Positions 7,966 to 16,782 of a stretch of 64,000 nt of DNA are shown piece by piece. Position numbers and translations under genes: made by a program. The notes under the pieces were generated by a model. The model did not search any database. It was not told where the DNA came from and worked only from the letters and a program-made list of their open reading frames with translations. Each line of letters starts with the position of its first letter. Position 1 is the first letter of the stretch. The stretch is from positions 496,001-560,000 of the forward strand of contig NZ_BCNV01000005.1 in assembly GCF_001570725.1 (NCBI RefSeq), read 5' to 3'. The stretch is from Paenibacillus amylolyticus (lineage in GTDB: Bacteria; Bacillota; Bacilli; Paenibacillales; Paenibacillaceae).

Positions 7966-9510
7966 TTACTCTTGTGCGTCGAGAACTTTAAGGTCTTCCA
8001 CAGCAGGCCCCTCAATGACATGGCCTGCATAATCGAAGCGGGAACCATGGCATGGACAATCCCATGACCGCTCGCCTTCATTCCATTCCACTTCGCACCC
8101 CAGATGGGTGCAGGTGGTATCCACCAGAAACAGTTTGCCACTGGTGTCCTTGTAAGCGCCAGCCCGTTTGCCGTTATGACGAACGACAGCTCCTTCATCT
8201 TCGCCAATATCACTAACGTTTTTGTGCACAATGCCTACTTTACCGGAGATTAATTCCTTAGCTACATTCACATTTTCCACAATAAAATGCTTCATGCCAG
8301 GATCGGCTTTGAATCTTGCTGGATCGAATACAGCGGCATGAGGATTATCACGACCGGTGATACGATCCGCGAGAATATGACCTGCCATCGTGCCAGTCGT
8401 CATCCCCCATTTGGCAAACCCGGTCGCCACATAGACACGTTCATGTCTTCCGGTAATCGGTCCAATGTACGGCACCTTGTCAATGGAGATCAGATCCTGG
8501 GCTGACCAGCGAAAAGGAATGTTGCGAATGCCAAATGTCTCCGCTGCGAACTGCTCGAGGCGTTCATAATGACCGAAGGTGCAGATGCCTTGTCCGGTTT
8601 TGTGATTTTCGCCGCCGAAGAGGATAAGTTCCTTTCCGTCATGTAAGACGGTACGCAGGGAGCGGTACGGTGTATCGTCCGAAATGTACATGCCACCTGC
8701 ATACGGTTTTTCCGGTTCGACTAATACGGCGTAGGATCGTTCTGCGTGTAACCGAGTGAAATAAAATCCGGGATCATAGACGGGGAAATGAGAAGCTACG
8801 ACAACATGTTCCGCTGTTACGGATGGGCCATCTCCATAAGTTCTGACATGCAGTGAAGCATCTTCCTCTACATCCGTAACAGTCGTATGCTCGTAGATCT
8901 GTACCCCTTGTTTTACGGCTGAATCGAGTAAGTAGTGAAGATAGGCCAGCGGATCAAATCGTGCCTGACCCGGCATACGAATACCTGCTCTGGCGGGAAC
9001 CGGAATGGGGAGGGGATCAACCCACTCACCAGGAATATGGAGTTTGCCATAGGCGGTCAGCTCAATCTCCAGTTTTTTGATGTTTTCCTCCGATTGAATA
9101 TAGACGTAGGCATCTTCCTCTGCCCACTGGCAATCAATCTGTTTTTCCTTCACCAAATTACGCATCCACTTCGCGGCATCGGCATTGCCTTCATAGTACA
9201 TCCGAGCCTGTTCTTGTCCGAAATGATGCATAATTTCATCGAATATGACACCATGCTGTGCAGATACCTTGGCGGTGGTATGGCCGGTCGTGCCATCCAA
9301 CACTTTTCCAGCCTCCAGCACGACCACACGCATACCCGTCTGTGCGAGCAGATAGGCTGTAGTAATCCCGGCAATACCGGCACCAATGATCGCCACATCG
9401 GCAGTAATATCTTCGGTCAGTTTCGGATAAGCATCGAATTCATGCGTCGCACGCCACAATGATTCCGGAACGGGGGGCAGATCCGTCTTGGGCTGCTGAT
9501 TGTCACTCAT
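7966..9510 (-). CDS. FAD-dependent oxidoreductase with C-terminal Rieske [2Fe-2S] domain
   Basis: A 514-residue two-domain enzyme resembling B. subtilis YhfW. Residues ~35-400 are a DAO-type FAD oxidoreductase, with the dinucleotide motif IIGAGIAGITTAYLLA and the later VYVATGFAKWGMTTG. Residues ~425-510 are a Rieske domain with both cluster motifs intact, CTHLGC and CPCHGSRFD. The family probably oxidises a small amine or amino acid and passes electrons through the Rieske centre; substrate unknown. It has no signal peptide, so it is cytosolic. AGGAGG precedes the ATG well, and a terminator follows, so it is a single-gene unit. Confidence 0.9.
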   Translation of the reverse strand: MSDNQQPKTDLPPVPESLWRATHEFDAYPKLTEDITADVAIIGAGIAGITTAYLLAQTGMRVVVLEAGKVLDGTTGHTTAKVSAQHGVIFDEIMHHFGQEQARMYYEGNADAAKWMRNLVKEKQIDCQWAEEDAYVYIQSEENIKKLEIELTAYGKLHIPGEWVDPLPIPVPARAGIRMPGQARFDPLAYLHYLLDSAVKQGVQIYEHTTVTDVEEDASLHVRTYGDGPSVTAEHVVVASHFPVYDPGFYFTRLHAERSYAVLVEPEKPYAGGMYISDDTPYRSLRTVLHDGKELILFGGENHKTGQGICTFGHYERLEQFAAETFGIRNIPFRWSAQDLISIDKVPYIGPITGRHERVYVATGFAKWGMTTGTMAGHILADRITGRDNPHAAVFDPARFKADPGMKHFIVENVNVAKELISGKVGIVHKNVSDIGEDEGAVVRHNGKRAGAYKDTSGKLFLVDTTCTHLGCEVEWNEGERSWDCPCHGSRFDYAGHVIEGPAVEDLKVLDAQE

Positions 9511-9878
9511 TTTTCTTCCTCCTTAATCATCTTCAATCTATTAAATGGGATGTTGTTCAGCGCACGTCGTTGTACTCTTATTCATGATTGCCAGACTGTG
9601 CCAGGAAAAAACGGTACTGTTGAGATTTTGCAGAGGGGATGTTCACAATTTCCTGCGCAGAACCTCTGTTTTTTTTGCTAAACATGCTTTATGATAGGAT
9701 TACCGAAACCGTTTTAGGTTTAAGAGTGAAAATGAAGTTACACAGCAATAAATGCTTGTTTTAAAAGGAATAATTTATCTATTAGTAGAACGAATTTATT
9801 CGAAAATAAACACGTTTTTTACTAATTGATGTATTCGCTATCATTTTAATTACTACCGATAACCAAAGGAGATTCTAT
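9511..9878. promoter_or_regulatory. Divergent intergenic region upstream of the GH3 gene
   Basis: This 368-bp AT-rich gap carries the upstream regions of two divergent genes. A palindrome AAACC-N6-GGTTT (9706-9721) and CGAATTTATTCG (9791-9802) are candidate operators for a sugar-responsive regulator of the glycosidase. No coding sequence or confident promoter is visible. Confidence 0.35.
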
Positions 9879-12701
9879 ATGACGACCAACCAAACGAAAT
9901 ATCCGTTTCAAGATACAGCACTAGAGTTAGACACCCGGGTGAAGGACCTTGTATCCCGCTTGACTGAAGATGAAAAAATTGAATCCATGCTGCAATATCA
10001 GCCAGCAGTAGATCGCTTGGGTGTACCTGCATACAAACACGGAACAGAAGCGGCCCACGGCTTGGCATGGCTTGGAGAAGCAACATCTTTCCCACAACCA
10101 GTGGGGCTTGCATGCACGTGGGATGCGGATCTGATGAAGGAGATTGGTTCCGTTCTCGGAGACGAGGCACGTGTATTTTATAAACGCAATCCGGCAGTGA
10201 ACGGTCTTACGCTGTGGGCACCTACAGTGGATATGGAACGTGACCCGCGCTGGGGACGGAATGAAGAGGCGTATGGTGAAGATCCGGAACTGACAGCAGA
10301 GCTGACGACAGCATTGGTCAAAGGAATTCAGGGCGACCATCCGAAGTATTACAAAGCGGTCGCTACCTTGAAGCATTTCCTTGCGAATAATAATGAAGTG
10401 GATCGCGGAAGCGGTTCGTCCAGCATTGATCCTCGCAACATGCGTGAATATTATCTGAAAGCGTTCGAGAAGCCATTTAAGGAAGGCGGCGCACAGTCCA
10501 TGATGACGGCGTACAACTCCATTAATGGTACGCCAGCGTTGTTGCATCCTTTTGTGAACGAGATTGTCAAAGGTGAATGGGGCATGGATGGTTTCGTTGT
10601 CAGTGATGCAGGCGATGTAATGGGTATTAAGAACGATCATAAATACTATGATTCCCACACACCAGGTACGGTAGAGTCTGTTAAAGCCGGAATTGATAGC
10701 ATCACCGATGATGCCGATCTGTCCAAACAGGCACTGCGTGAAGGATTGGAACAAGGTACACTCACGATGGATGACATCGACAAGGCGTTGTTCAATACGT
10801 TCCGTGTGCGTTTCCGCCTGGGTGAGTTTGATCCGGAAGAAGGCAACCCGTACGCTGCTATTGGTGAAGAGTCCATGATGACGGAGAAAGCAAAAGAACT
10901 CTCCCTCAGAGCCGCGAGAGAACAAGTGGTATTGCTCAAAAACGACAAAGGCACGCTCCCGCTGGACAAAACAAAAGCAGGTAAAGTGGCTGTGATTGGT
11001 CAATTGGGTGGAACCGTCTATCGTGACTGGTATGCAGGCACCATGCCGTATAACGTATCCCCACTTGAGGCGATCCGTGGCAAAGTAGGCAGCGACAAAG
11101 TGGCGTTCAAGGATGGTAATGATCGTATTACGTTAACTTCCGTAGCCAATGGGAAAAAAATTGGACTGGCAGATGGTGAAAAATCACCTGTTATTGCTTC
11201 CGGAGAAGCGGAGACATTTATGGTGTCCGATTGGGGCTTCGGAAGTTATACCTTGCAGGCTGAAAGCAACGGCAAATATCTGACGACAGATGAAGAGACC
11301 GTAACGGCTTCCGCTGATGAAGTGTACGGCTGGTTCGTGAAGGAAGTATTCCACCTGTTGCCACAAGAGGACGGAAGTGTAGGTCTTACCACATGGAATG
11401 GCAAAACGGTGACTGCACCTAATGGTGGAAACGATGCATTCGCAGTGTCCGAAGAACTGAAGTCTTTCGGTGCTACAGAGACATTCAAGCAGGATGTGAT
11501 TGTGAATGGACTTGAGGAAGCAGTAGCAGCTGCCAAGGCTGCGGAAACGGCGATTGTCTTTGTCGGTAATAATCCGCTTGTAAATGGTAAAGAAGAAATT
11601 GACCGTCCAAGTCTGGATCTCGCCGAATCGCAGCAACGTCTGGTTGAGGCGGTCTATGCCGCGAACCCGAACACGGTAGTTGTCATCGTGGGTAGTTATC
11701 CGTTCACATCGAATTGGGTTCAGGAGAACATCCCGGCGGTATTGTACACTTCACACGCAGGACAGGAACTGGGTAACGCCGTGGCTGACGTATTGTATGG
11801 CGACTATGCGCCAGCAGGCCGTTTGAACATGACATGGGTACAATCGGCAGATCAACTGACCGACATCAAAGATTACGATATTATTCAATCCGGTCGCACG
11901 TATCAATATTTTGAAGGCAATGTACTGTATCCGTTTGGACATGGTCTAACGTATGCAACGTTTAAATACAGCAATTTGGAACTTAGCCCAACTCAAGTGG
12001 GTACAGAGGGCAACGTTACGGTAACTGTGGATGTGACTAATACCGGTTCAGTGGCTAGCGACGAGGTTGTACAGTTGTATGTTCGTGCAGGCAAATCCCG
12101 AGTGAAACGTCCACTCAAAACGTTAAAAGGATTCCGTCGTCTTCATATCGAAGCCGGAGCTACAGTGAAAGTCAGCTTCACCTTGCCTGTTCAGGAACTG
12201 GCAATCTGGGATGTAACTCGTGATCGGTATGTCGTGGAAAACGGAACATACTCCATCATGGTTGCCAAGTCATCCTCCGATGTTCAGCTGGTTGCAGACC
12301 TGACGGTAGAAGGAGAGACGATCCCTGCTCGTAATCTGGGCGTAGCTACCCGTGCTGAGAATTATGATGCTTACCTGGGTGTTGACCTGGATGAGAGCAA
12401 AGAGGGCGGAAGTGCTGTCCGCGTAATTGGAGAGCAAGGATGGATTGCCTTTAAGGATGCGGATCTGGGTAGTGGGGCAGCAGCAATTGAAGCTCGTGTA
12501 TCCGCAGAACAAGCAGGTGCTGTGTTGGAAGTGCGACTCGGTTCACCGGAGGGTACGCTCGCAGGACGTGTGGAACTTGCGCAAGGCGAAGCCCAGCAGT
12601 GGTCTACCGTTAAGGCAGAACTCACGGGTGCATCAGGTGCACAGGATGTATACATTGTGCTGTCCGCAGGCGTACGCATCAGCCACTTCGAGATTCGCTA
12701 A
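9879..12701 (+). CDS. Glycoside hydrolase family 3 protein with trefoil-like insertion and C-terminal carbohydrate-binding module
   Basis: A 940-residue intracellular GH3 enzyme (no signal peptide). The TIM-barrel domain (~15-320) carries the KHFLANNNEVDRGS substrate-binding segment and the nucleophile Asp243 in VVSDAG. The second GH3 domain begins near residue 350 (AREQVVLLKNDKGTLPL). It is interrupted around 410-510 by a segment with GKYLTTDEETVTA and GSYTLQAESNGK motifs typical of a fascin-like beta-trefoil, where many relatives carry PA14. An FnIII-like domain (~670-745) and a ~170-residue CBM6-like module follow, ending in a jelly-roll strand (VRISHFEIR). The activity is probably beta-glucosidase or beta-xylosidase. 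AAAGGAG precedes the ATG. Confidence 0.88.
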   Translation: MTTNQTKYPFQDTALELDTRVKDLVSRLTEDEKIESMLQYQPAVDRLGVPAYKHGTEAAHGLAWLGEATSFPQPVGLACTWDADLMKEIGSVLGDEARVFYKRNPAVNGLTLWAPTVDMERDPRWGRNEEAYGEDPELTAELTTALVKGIQGDHPKYYKAVATLKHFLANNNEVDRGSGSSSIDPRNMREYYLKAFEKPFKEGGAQSMMTAYNSINGTPALLHPFVNEIVKGEWGMDGFVVSDAGDVMGIKNDHKYYDSHTPGTVESVKAGIDSITDDADLSKQALREGLEQGTLTMDDIDKALFNTFRVRFRLGEFDPEEGNPYAAIGEESMMTEKAKELSLRAAREQVVLLKNDKGTLPLDKTKAGKVAVIGQLGGTVYRDWYAGTMPYNVSPLEAIRGKVGSDKVAFKDGNDRITLTSVANGKKIGLADGEKSPVIASGEAETFMVSDWGFGSYTLQAESNGKYLTTDEETVTASADEVYGWFVKEVFHLLPQEDGSVGLTTWNGKTVTAPNGGNDAFAVSEELKSFGATETFKQDVIVNGLEEAVAAAKAAETAIVFVGNNPLVNGKEEIDRPSLDLAESQQRLVEAVYAANPNTVVVIVGSYPFTSNWVQENIPAVLYTSHAGQELGNAVADVLYGDYAPAGRLNMTWVQSADQLTDIKDYDIIQSGRTYQYFEGNVLYPFGHGLTYATFKYSNLELSPTQVGTEGNVTVTVDVTNTGSVASDEVVQLYVRAGKSRVKRPLKTLKGFRRLHIEAGATVKVSFTLPVQELAIWDVTRDRYVVENGTYSIMVAKSSSDVQLVADLTVEGETIPARNLGVATRAENYDAYLGVDLDESKEGGSAVRVIGEQGWIAFKDADLGSGAAAIEARVSAEQAGAVLEVRLGSPEGTLAGRVELAQGEAQQWSTVKAELTGASGAQDVYIVLSAGVRISHFEIR

Positions 12702-12718
12702 GTTGAATAGCTAATGAA

Positions 12719-12746
12719 AAAGCCTCCGAATGTATTCGGAGGCTTA
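12719..12746. terminator. Bidirectional terminator between convergent genes
   Basis: AAGCCTCCGAA-TGTA-TTCGGAGGCTT forms a perfect 11-bp stem with a T-rich flank on the plus strand and TTTTT on the minus strand. It ends both the GH3 gene and the convergent chemoreceptor gene. Confidence 0.85.
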
Positions 12747-12777
12747 GTTTGTTGTTTAATGACCATTAAACGTATTT

Positions 12778-13617
12778 TTATTTTCCGTCAAACGAAATCA
12801 TTTTTTGTACAAATTGCTTCAATTGCTTGTTGGTTTCATTTAACTGCTCAATCGTGCTCATAAAATTGTTTACGAGTTCAGCCTGCTCTTGGGAGCTTGC
12901 GGTGATCTCACCAAGTTCATTCTCCATGCCCTGAATGGACTGGCGAACTGACAGAAGAGAATCTTCGATGCGGGCCGTCGCTTCCTTGGTATCCACAGAC
13001 AGTTTGCGAATTTCTTTGGCGACAACGCCGAAACCTGCACCGGCTTCACCTACACGAGCAGCTTCAATAGCTGCATTCAAGCCGAGCAGATTGGTTTGTT
13101 CAGAGATTTCACGAATGAAGCTGGCGACTTGAGTGACATTGCCTGATTTCTGTACAGCTTGTTTGGAGTTGTTCCGGATCTCTTCGGTTGTGGCACTGAG
13201 CTCCTCGGAGTGTGCGGCTACATGTTGTACACTGTCAATTAACTGGTTGGTCAGATTTTCGGTAGCATCCATGAGCTGTTGCAGCTGATCCTGGTCATCC
13301 ATACTGTAGAGCAGATTAAACAGGGCGATGACTTCACCTTGTTCATTTTTAATGGGAATAAATGCTACGTCAAAAGGAACACCGAATATATCCTTGGAGT
13401 AGTGATCGAATCGTTTGACTGTACCGCCGTTCAGATCTGCAAAATTTCGATTTACATCCAACAAAGGATCTCCGGGTTGATACTTCAGTTGCTTTAGCGA
13501 TTCACCTGCTGAAAAATACAGGAATTTCTCGTGATCAATAACGGATAGGGTCACATCCTGACGGATGGTGTCTCGAAAGAAAGGCATACATGTAATTAAT
13601 GCTTGAACAATATCCAT
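12778..13617 (-). CDS. Soluble methyl-accepting chemotaxis protein (YfmS-like)
   Basis: A 279-residue cytoplasmic chemoreceptor with no membrane segment. Residues ~1-120 form a PAS-like sensor (FLYFSAGESLKQLKYQPGDPL ... FDVAFIPIKNEQGEVIALFNLLYS). Residues ~140-260 form a short MCP coiled coil with the conserved hairpin tip EQTNLLGLNAAIEAARVGEAG-GFGVVAKEIRKL that contacts CheW and CheA. The size and layout match B. subtilis YfmS, a soluble receptor that couples to the flagellar chemotaxis array. The signal it senses is unknown. It is monocistronic and ends at the shared terminator. Confidence 0.88.
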   Translation of the reverse strand: MDIVQALITCMPFFRDTIRQDVTLSVIDHEKFLYFSAGESLKQLKYQPGDPLLDVNRNFADLNGGTVKRFDHYSKDIFGVPFDVAFIPIKNEQGEVIALFNLLYSMDDQDQLQQLMDATENLTNQLIDSVQHVAAHSEELSATTEEIRNNSKQAVQKSGNVTQVASFIREISEQTNLLGLNAAIEAARVGEAGAGFGVVAKEIRKLSVDTKEATARIEDSLLSVRQSIQGMENELGEITASSQEQAELVNNFMSTIEQLNETNKQLKQFVQKMISFDGK

Positions 13618-13768
13618 ATAAAAGGTTAATCCTCCCTGGCTACCTTATGTAAACGGTTAAATTTTAAATGCTAAATTACTAACTACCTATATAATATATC
13701 GTCATGCAATAGAGAAGAAAGTAGAGAGAATGATAAAACTTATTTCTTTAAAGAAGACCGCTATACGC

Positions 13769-13807
13769 TAACAAGGCACGAGTCCACTGGGGACCCGTGC
13801 CTTGTTA
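13769..13807 (-). terminator. Hairpin after nrdG
   Basis: A 13-bp stem (TAACAAGGCACGG paired with its complement) lies 27 bases after the nrdG stop on the minus strand. It lacks a clear T tract, so its strength as a terminator is uncertain. Confidence 0.5.
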
Positions 13808-13833
13808 GTTGGTGAGGGGAATAAAACCAATGT

Positions 13834-14343
13834 TTACAGCATACTGAGCTGCATTGTAACGATGGTTCGAGTGGCTAGTGTTGCACTGACATCAATCAAA
13901 CGCTGATTCCGACTGCCGCGGAAGGGCAGGGAGACATCACGTTCTGCTTCAACATATCGCCCATCGATAATAACGTCGCACAACCGGGCGAGCTCCGCTC
14001 TCACAGGGTCGGTGACCAGCTCTTCATATTCGAATCCTGTGTAGGCCCATACCGTCATATCAGGACGTGCAGCCCGAAGCTGCTGGACCCAGGACGTACA
14101 TTCTGCTGCCGAGAAAAAGGGATCACCACCACACAACGTAACGCCATCCAGCAACGGATGGTTCGTCACTTCATACAGAATCTGCTGCTGCCGCTCCTCT
14201 GTAAAGGGTTCACCCGCTCGAAAGCTCCACGAATCCGGACTGAAGCAGCCCGGACAGGCGTGACGGCATCCGCTGATGAACAACACGGCACGCAGGCCTG
14301 TCCCTTCATTCACCGATTCCGGGATGTATCCATACAGATTCAC
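13834..14343 (-). CDS. nrdG: Anaerobic ribonucleoside-triphosphate reductase activating protein
   Basis: A 169-residue radical-SAM activase. It carries the [4Fe-4S] motif CRHACPGC (Cys26, Cys30, Cys33) and the GGDPF motif that binds SAM. It makes the glycyl radical on NrdD by reductive cleavage of S-adenosylmethionine. Its GTG start overlaps the nrdD stop as GTGA, so the two subunits are translationally coupled. It is expected to be made only under oxygen limitation with NrdD. The length is normal for NrdG. Confidence 0.95.
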   Translation of the reverse strand: MNLYGYIPESVNEGTGLRAVLFISGCRHACPGCFSPDSWSFRAGEPFTEERQQQILYEVTNHPLLDGVTLCGGDPFFSAAECTSWVQQLRAARPDMTVWAYTGFEYEELVTDPVRAELARLCDVIIDGRYVEAERDVSLPFRGSRNQRLIDVSATLATRTIVTMQLSML

Positions 14344-16301
14344 CGGTGCTTCACCCGATCCCGTACTTCGGCTTGTTTCGCAGCATTGAAGCGTACTTTG
14401 TAATCTCCGGTCAGATAGCCGGTTACGCGGCGTAACCGCTGGAAGTGCACATGGTCCTCATGGACTTCACAACCTGGGCATACATCCCCGATGACCCCTT
14501 CATAACCACATGCAGGGCAGCGATCAATCGGATGGTTAATGGAGAAATAACCGATATCCTGTGCCAGTGCATACTGTACGATCCGCAGAAAAGCTGCGGT
14601 GTTGGCTCGAACGTTTCCATCAAGCTCCACATAGGAGATTGCACCCGCATTACATAACGTGTGGAACGGAGCCTCCAGCTCAATCTTCCGATAAGCTGGA
14701 AGCGTGTGATAGACCGGAATATGGAATGAATTCGTATAATACTCCCGATCATTAACTCCAGGAATGATGCCATAGCGCGCTCTGTCGATCTTCGTGAATT
14801 TGCCGGACAATCCCTCAGCCGGTGTGGCAAACAGGGTAATATTCAGGTTATGCTGCTCGCTCATCCGGTCACAGAACTCTCTCATGGTTCGAATAATGTT
14901 CAGCGCTTCCCGATGCACATGAGGGTCCTGCCCGTGATGGCGCCCATAGAGAGCTGTCATACATTCAGCGAGACCGATGAAACCAAGGGATAACGTACCG
15001 TGTTTCAGCAGATTGGCAACAGGCTCATTTGGAGCGAGCTGTTCGCCACCTTCCCATACACCTTCCCGCATCATGAAGTCCGATGCCTTGGCAGGCTGCA
15101 CGGTCTGGATGCGGTAGCGGTGCAACAGACCGTCAGCAGCATTATGCATCACGGATTCGAGGGCGGTGTAGAAACCTGCCCGATCGGCAACGGCCCTACT
15201 GCCCTGGCAGATGCCATACCGGATGCCGAGCTTGACCAGGTTAATGGTATTGAATGACAGATTCCCCTTACCACTCTGACGATTGCGCCCAAAACGGTCA
15301 GCCAGTGTACGTGTGCGGCATCCCATGGTTGCGATGATTGTATCCGGATCTTCCGGATGATAGAAGGGCAGGTTGAAGGAGGCATCCACATTGACAAAGT
15401 TGGGATACATCCGCCGGGATGAACAGGTGACTGCGAGACGGAATAAGTCATAGTTCGGCTCGCCTTGAGCTTGATTAATCCCCTGTTTGCATTGGAAAAT
15501 ATGTTGGGGGAACACAGGTGTCTCCCCGTTGCCCAGACCACGGATCGTCGCTTCCAGCAATGAGCGTGATACTAACCGACCTTCCGCTGATGTGCATAAT
15601 CCATAGTTCAGTGAAGTGAAAGGAATCTGTCCACCTGCCCGACTGCTCATCGTATTCAGGTTATGAATCAGCGATTCAGCAGCTTGTCCTGTCTCCAATT
15701 CAGTCTCTTCATAGGCGAAGGCATATGCCCGCGGACATTGATTCTTCGCTTCGATGCTGTCCAGATGAAGCTGTTCATCCTCAAGCAGGACATTCTCACC
15801 AAAGAGGCGTTGCCCTTTGCGGTAATGTTTGCGGAACGATCGCTGTACATAAGGCGCCAGATCCCAATCAATCTTATTAGCTGATACACCGCCATATTGA
15901 CTGTTCTGCTGGGATTGGAAGATGATCGCAACCAGAGCCATGGCAGACATGATCGTCTGAGGTGTGCGAACCGATCCGTTGCCTGTGTTGAAGCCTGCAG
16001 CGAGGAGACGGTCAAACGGGATAAAGATACAGTTGGTCGTTCCGAGTGCATACTGATCCAGATCGTGTACATACAGATCCCCGTTCTCCACAGCTTGAGC
16101 AAGCTCTTCCGGCAATACATGACGCAGAGCATGCCACTTGGCGGTCTCCGAACCGAGCCTGCTCATCTTGCCGCTGAAGGAGTCTCCGTTCAGATTGGCA
16201 TTTTCCCTCAGCGTATCGGCGTCTTCTGCGCCAATAATTCGTCGTCCCAGGTCGGATAATAGATCGGATGCCGGTGGAGTGGCATACTCAAGCATGTTCA
16301 T
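14340..16301 (-). CDS. nrdD: Anaerobic (class III) ribonucleoside-triphosphate reductase
   Basis: A 653-residue glycyl-radical enzyme that reduces ribonucleoside triphosphates to deoxynucleotides without oxygen. The C-terminal zinc site CPACG-x8-CPGC is present and precedes the glycyl-radical region RVTGYL (Gly about residue 628), which lies 25 residues from the end. The N-terminus starts directly in the catalytic barrel region and shows no ATP-cone, so allosteric activity control by dATP through that domain is absent; this fits the cone-less NrdD subgroups. It forms an operon with nrdG. Upstream lie two NrdR boxes and an Fnr-type site (16350-16419). Confidence 0.95.
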   Translation of the reverse strand: MNMLEYATPPASDLLSDLGRRIIGAEDADTLRENANLNGDSFSGKMSRLGSETAKWHALRHVLPEELAQAVENGDLYVHDLDQYALGTTNCIFIPFDRLLAAGFNTGNGSVRTPQTIMSAMALVAIIFQSQQNSQYGGVSANKIDWDLAPYVQRSFRKHYRKGQRLFGENVLLEDEQLHLDSIEAKNQCPRAYAFAYEETELETGQAAESLIHNLNTMSSRAGGQIPFTSLNYGLCTSAEGRLVSRSLLEATIRGLGNGETPVFPQHIFQCKQGINQAQGEPNYDLFRLAVTCSSRRMYPNFVNVDASFNLPFYHPEDPDTIIATMGCRTRTLADRFGRNRQSGKGNLSFNTINLVKLGIRYGICQGSRAVADRAGFYTALESVMHNAADGLLHRYRIQTVQPAKASDFMMREGVWEGGEQLAPNEPVANLLKHGTLSLGFIGLAECMTALYGRHHGQDPHVHREALNIIRTMREFCDRMSEQHNLNITLFATPAEGLSGKFTKIDRARYGIIPGVNDREYYTNSFHIPVYHTLPAYRKIELEAPFHTLCNAGAISYVELDGNVRANTAAFLRIVQYALAQDIGYFSINHPIDRCPACGYEGVIGDVCPGCEVHEDHVHFQRLRRVTGYLTGDYKVRFNAAKQAEVRDRVKHR

Positions 16302-16349
16302 GTAAGGTTCCTCCTAAAATGATTTCGGATATCATTCAATTTCCACATA

Positions 16350-16397
16350 ACACTATATGTAGATTCGTATTATCCATTTATAAACTATATGTGGTTT
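16350..16397 (-). promoter_or_regulatory. Pair of NrdR boxes upstream of nrdDG
   Basis: ACACTATATGTAGATT (16350-16365) and AAACTATATGTGGTTT (16382-16397) both contain the ACTATAT core of the NrdR consensus. They are spaced 32 bp apart, three helical turns, the arrangement known for this repressor. The promoter-proximal box overlaps the predicted -10 region. Confidence 0.8.
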
Positions 16398-16419
16398 TTT
16401 GGGTGTGATAATGATCACA
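16377..16419 (-). promoter_or_regulatory. Fnr-type site and matching -10 of the nrdDG promoter
   Basis: TGTGATAATGATCACA (16404-16419) fits the Crp/Fnr consensus TGTGA-N6-TCACA exactly. On the minus strand TATAAA at 16382-16377 lies where a -10 hexamer belongs if the site is centred at -41.5 (start near 16370). That is the geometry of class II Fnr activation and suggests oxygen-limited expression of nrdDG. Upstream of it, 16420-16782 shows nothing else I can name. Confidence 0.72.
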
Positions 16420-16782
16420 TAGCTCATTTGGCAATATGGACTTTCCTTTAATTGCTGCGGATAAAGGTTCCCAAAGTCTGAGCGGAAGCGTATAATTTCT
16501 AGTTATTCTGCAAGTATAATATCCGAAGTCGGACAAGATGGGTTTTGATCAATACGAAAAGGAGCTTTGACATGACTTTTCGGTTATTAAGCCATCCGTT
16601 TAAGACCTGCTTTTGTCCAAAAATGGGCTATGGGCAGGGAGTATGATTCTCTTATACTTCTACGGTGTTAATCATATAAGTATAGATTGTGACAGCTATT
16701 CGGATTTTTGATGACCCCTGTACGTGATTAAACATTCTGATATACAGATTTGAAAGTGCAGCTAAGATAAGAGGGGTGAATC

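Noticed and set aside
9927..11003. 358-residue minus-strand frame
   Set aside because: It lies entirely opposite the GH3 catalytic domain, has no ribosome binding site and a composition typical of an antisense shadow.
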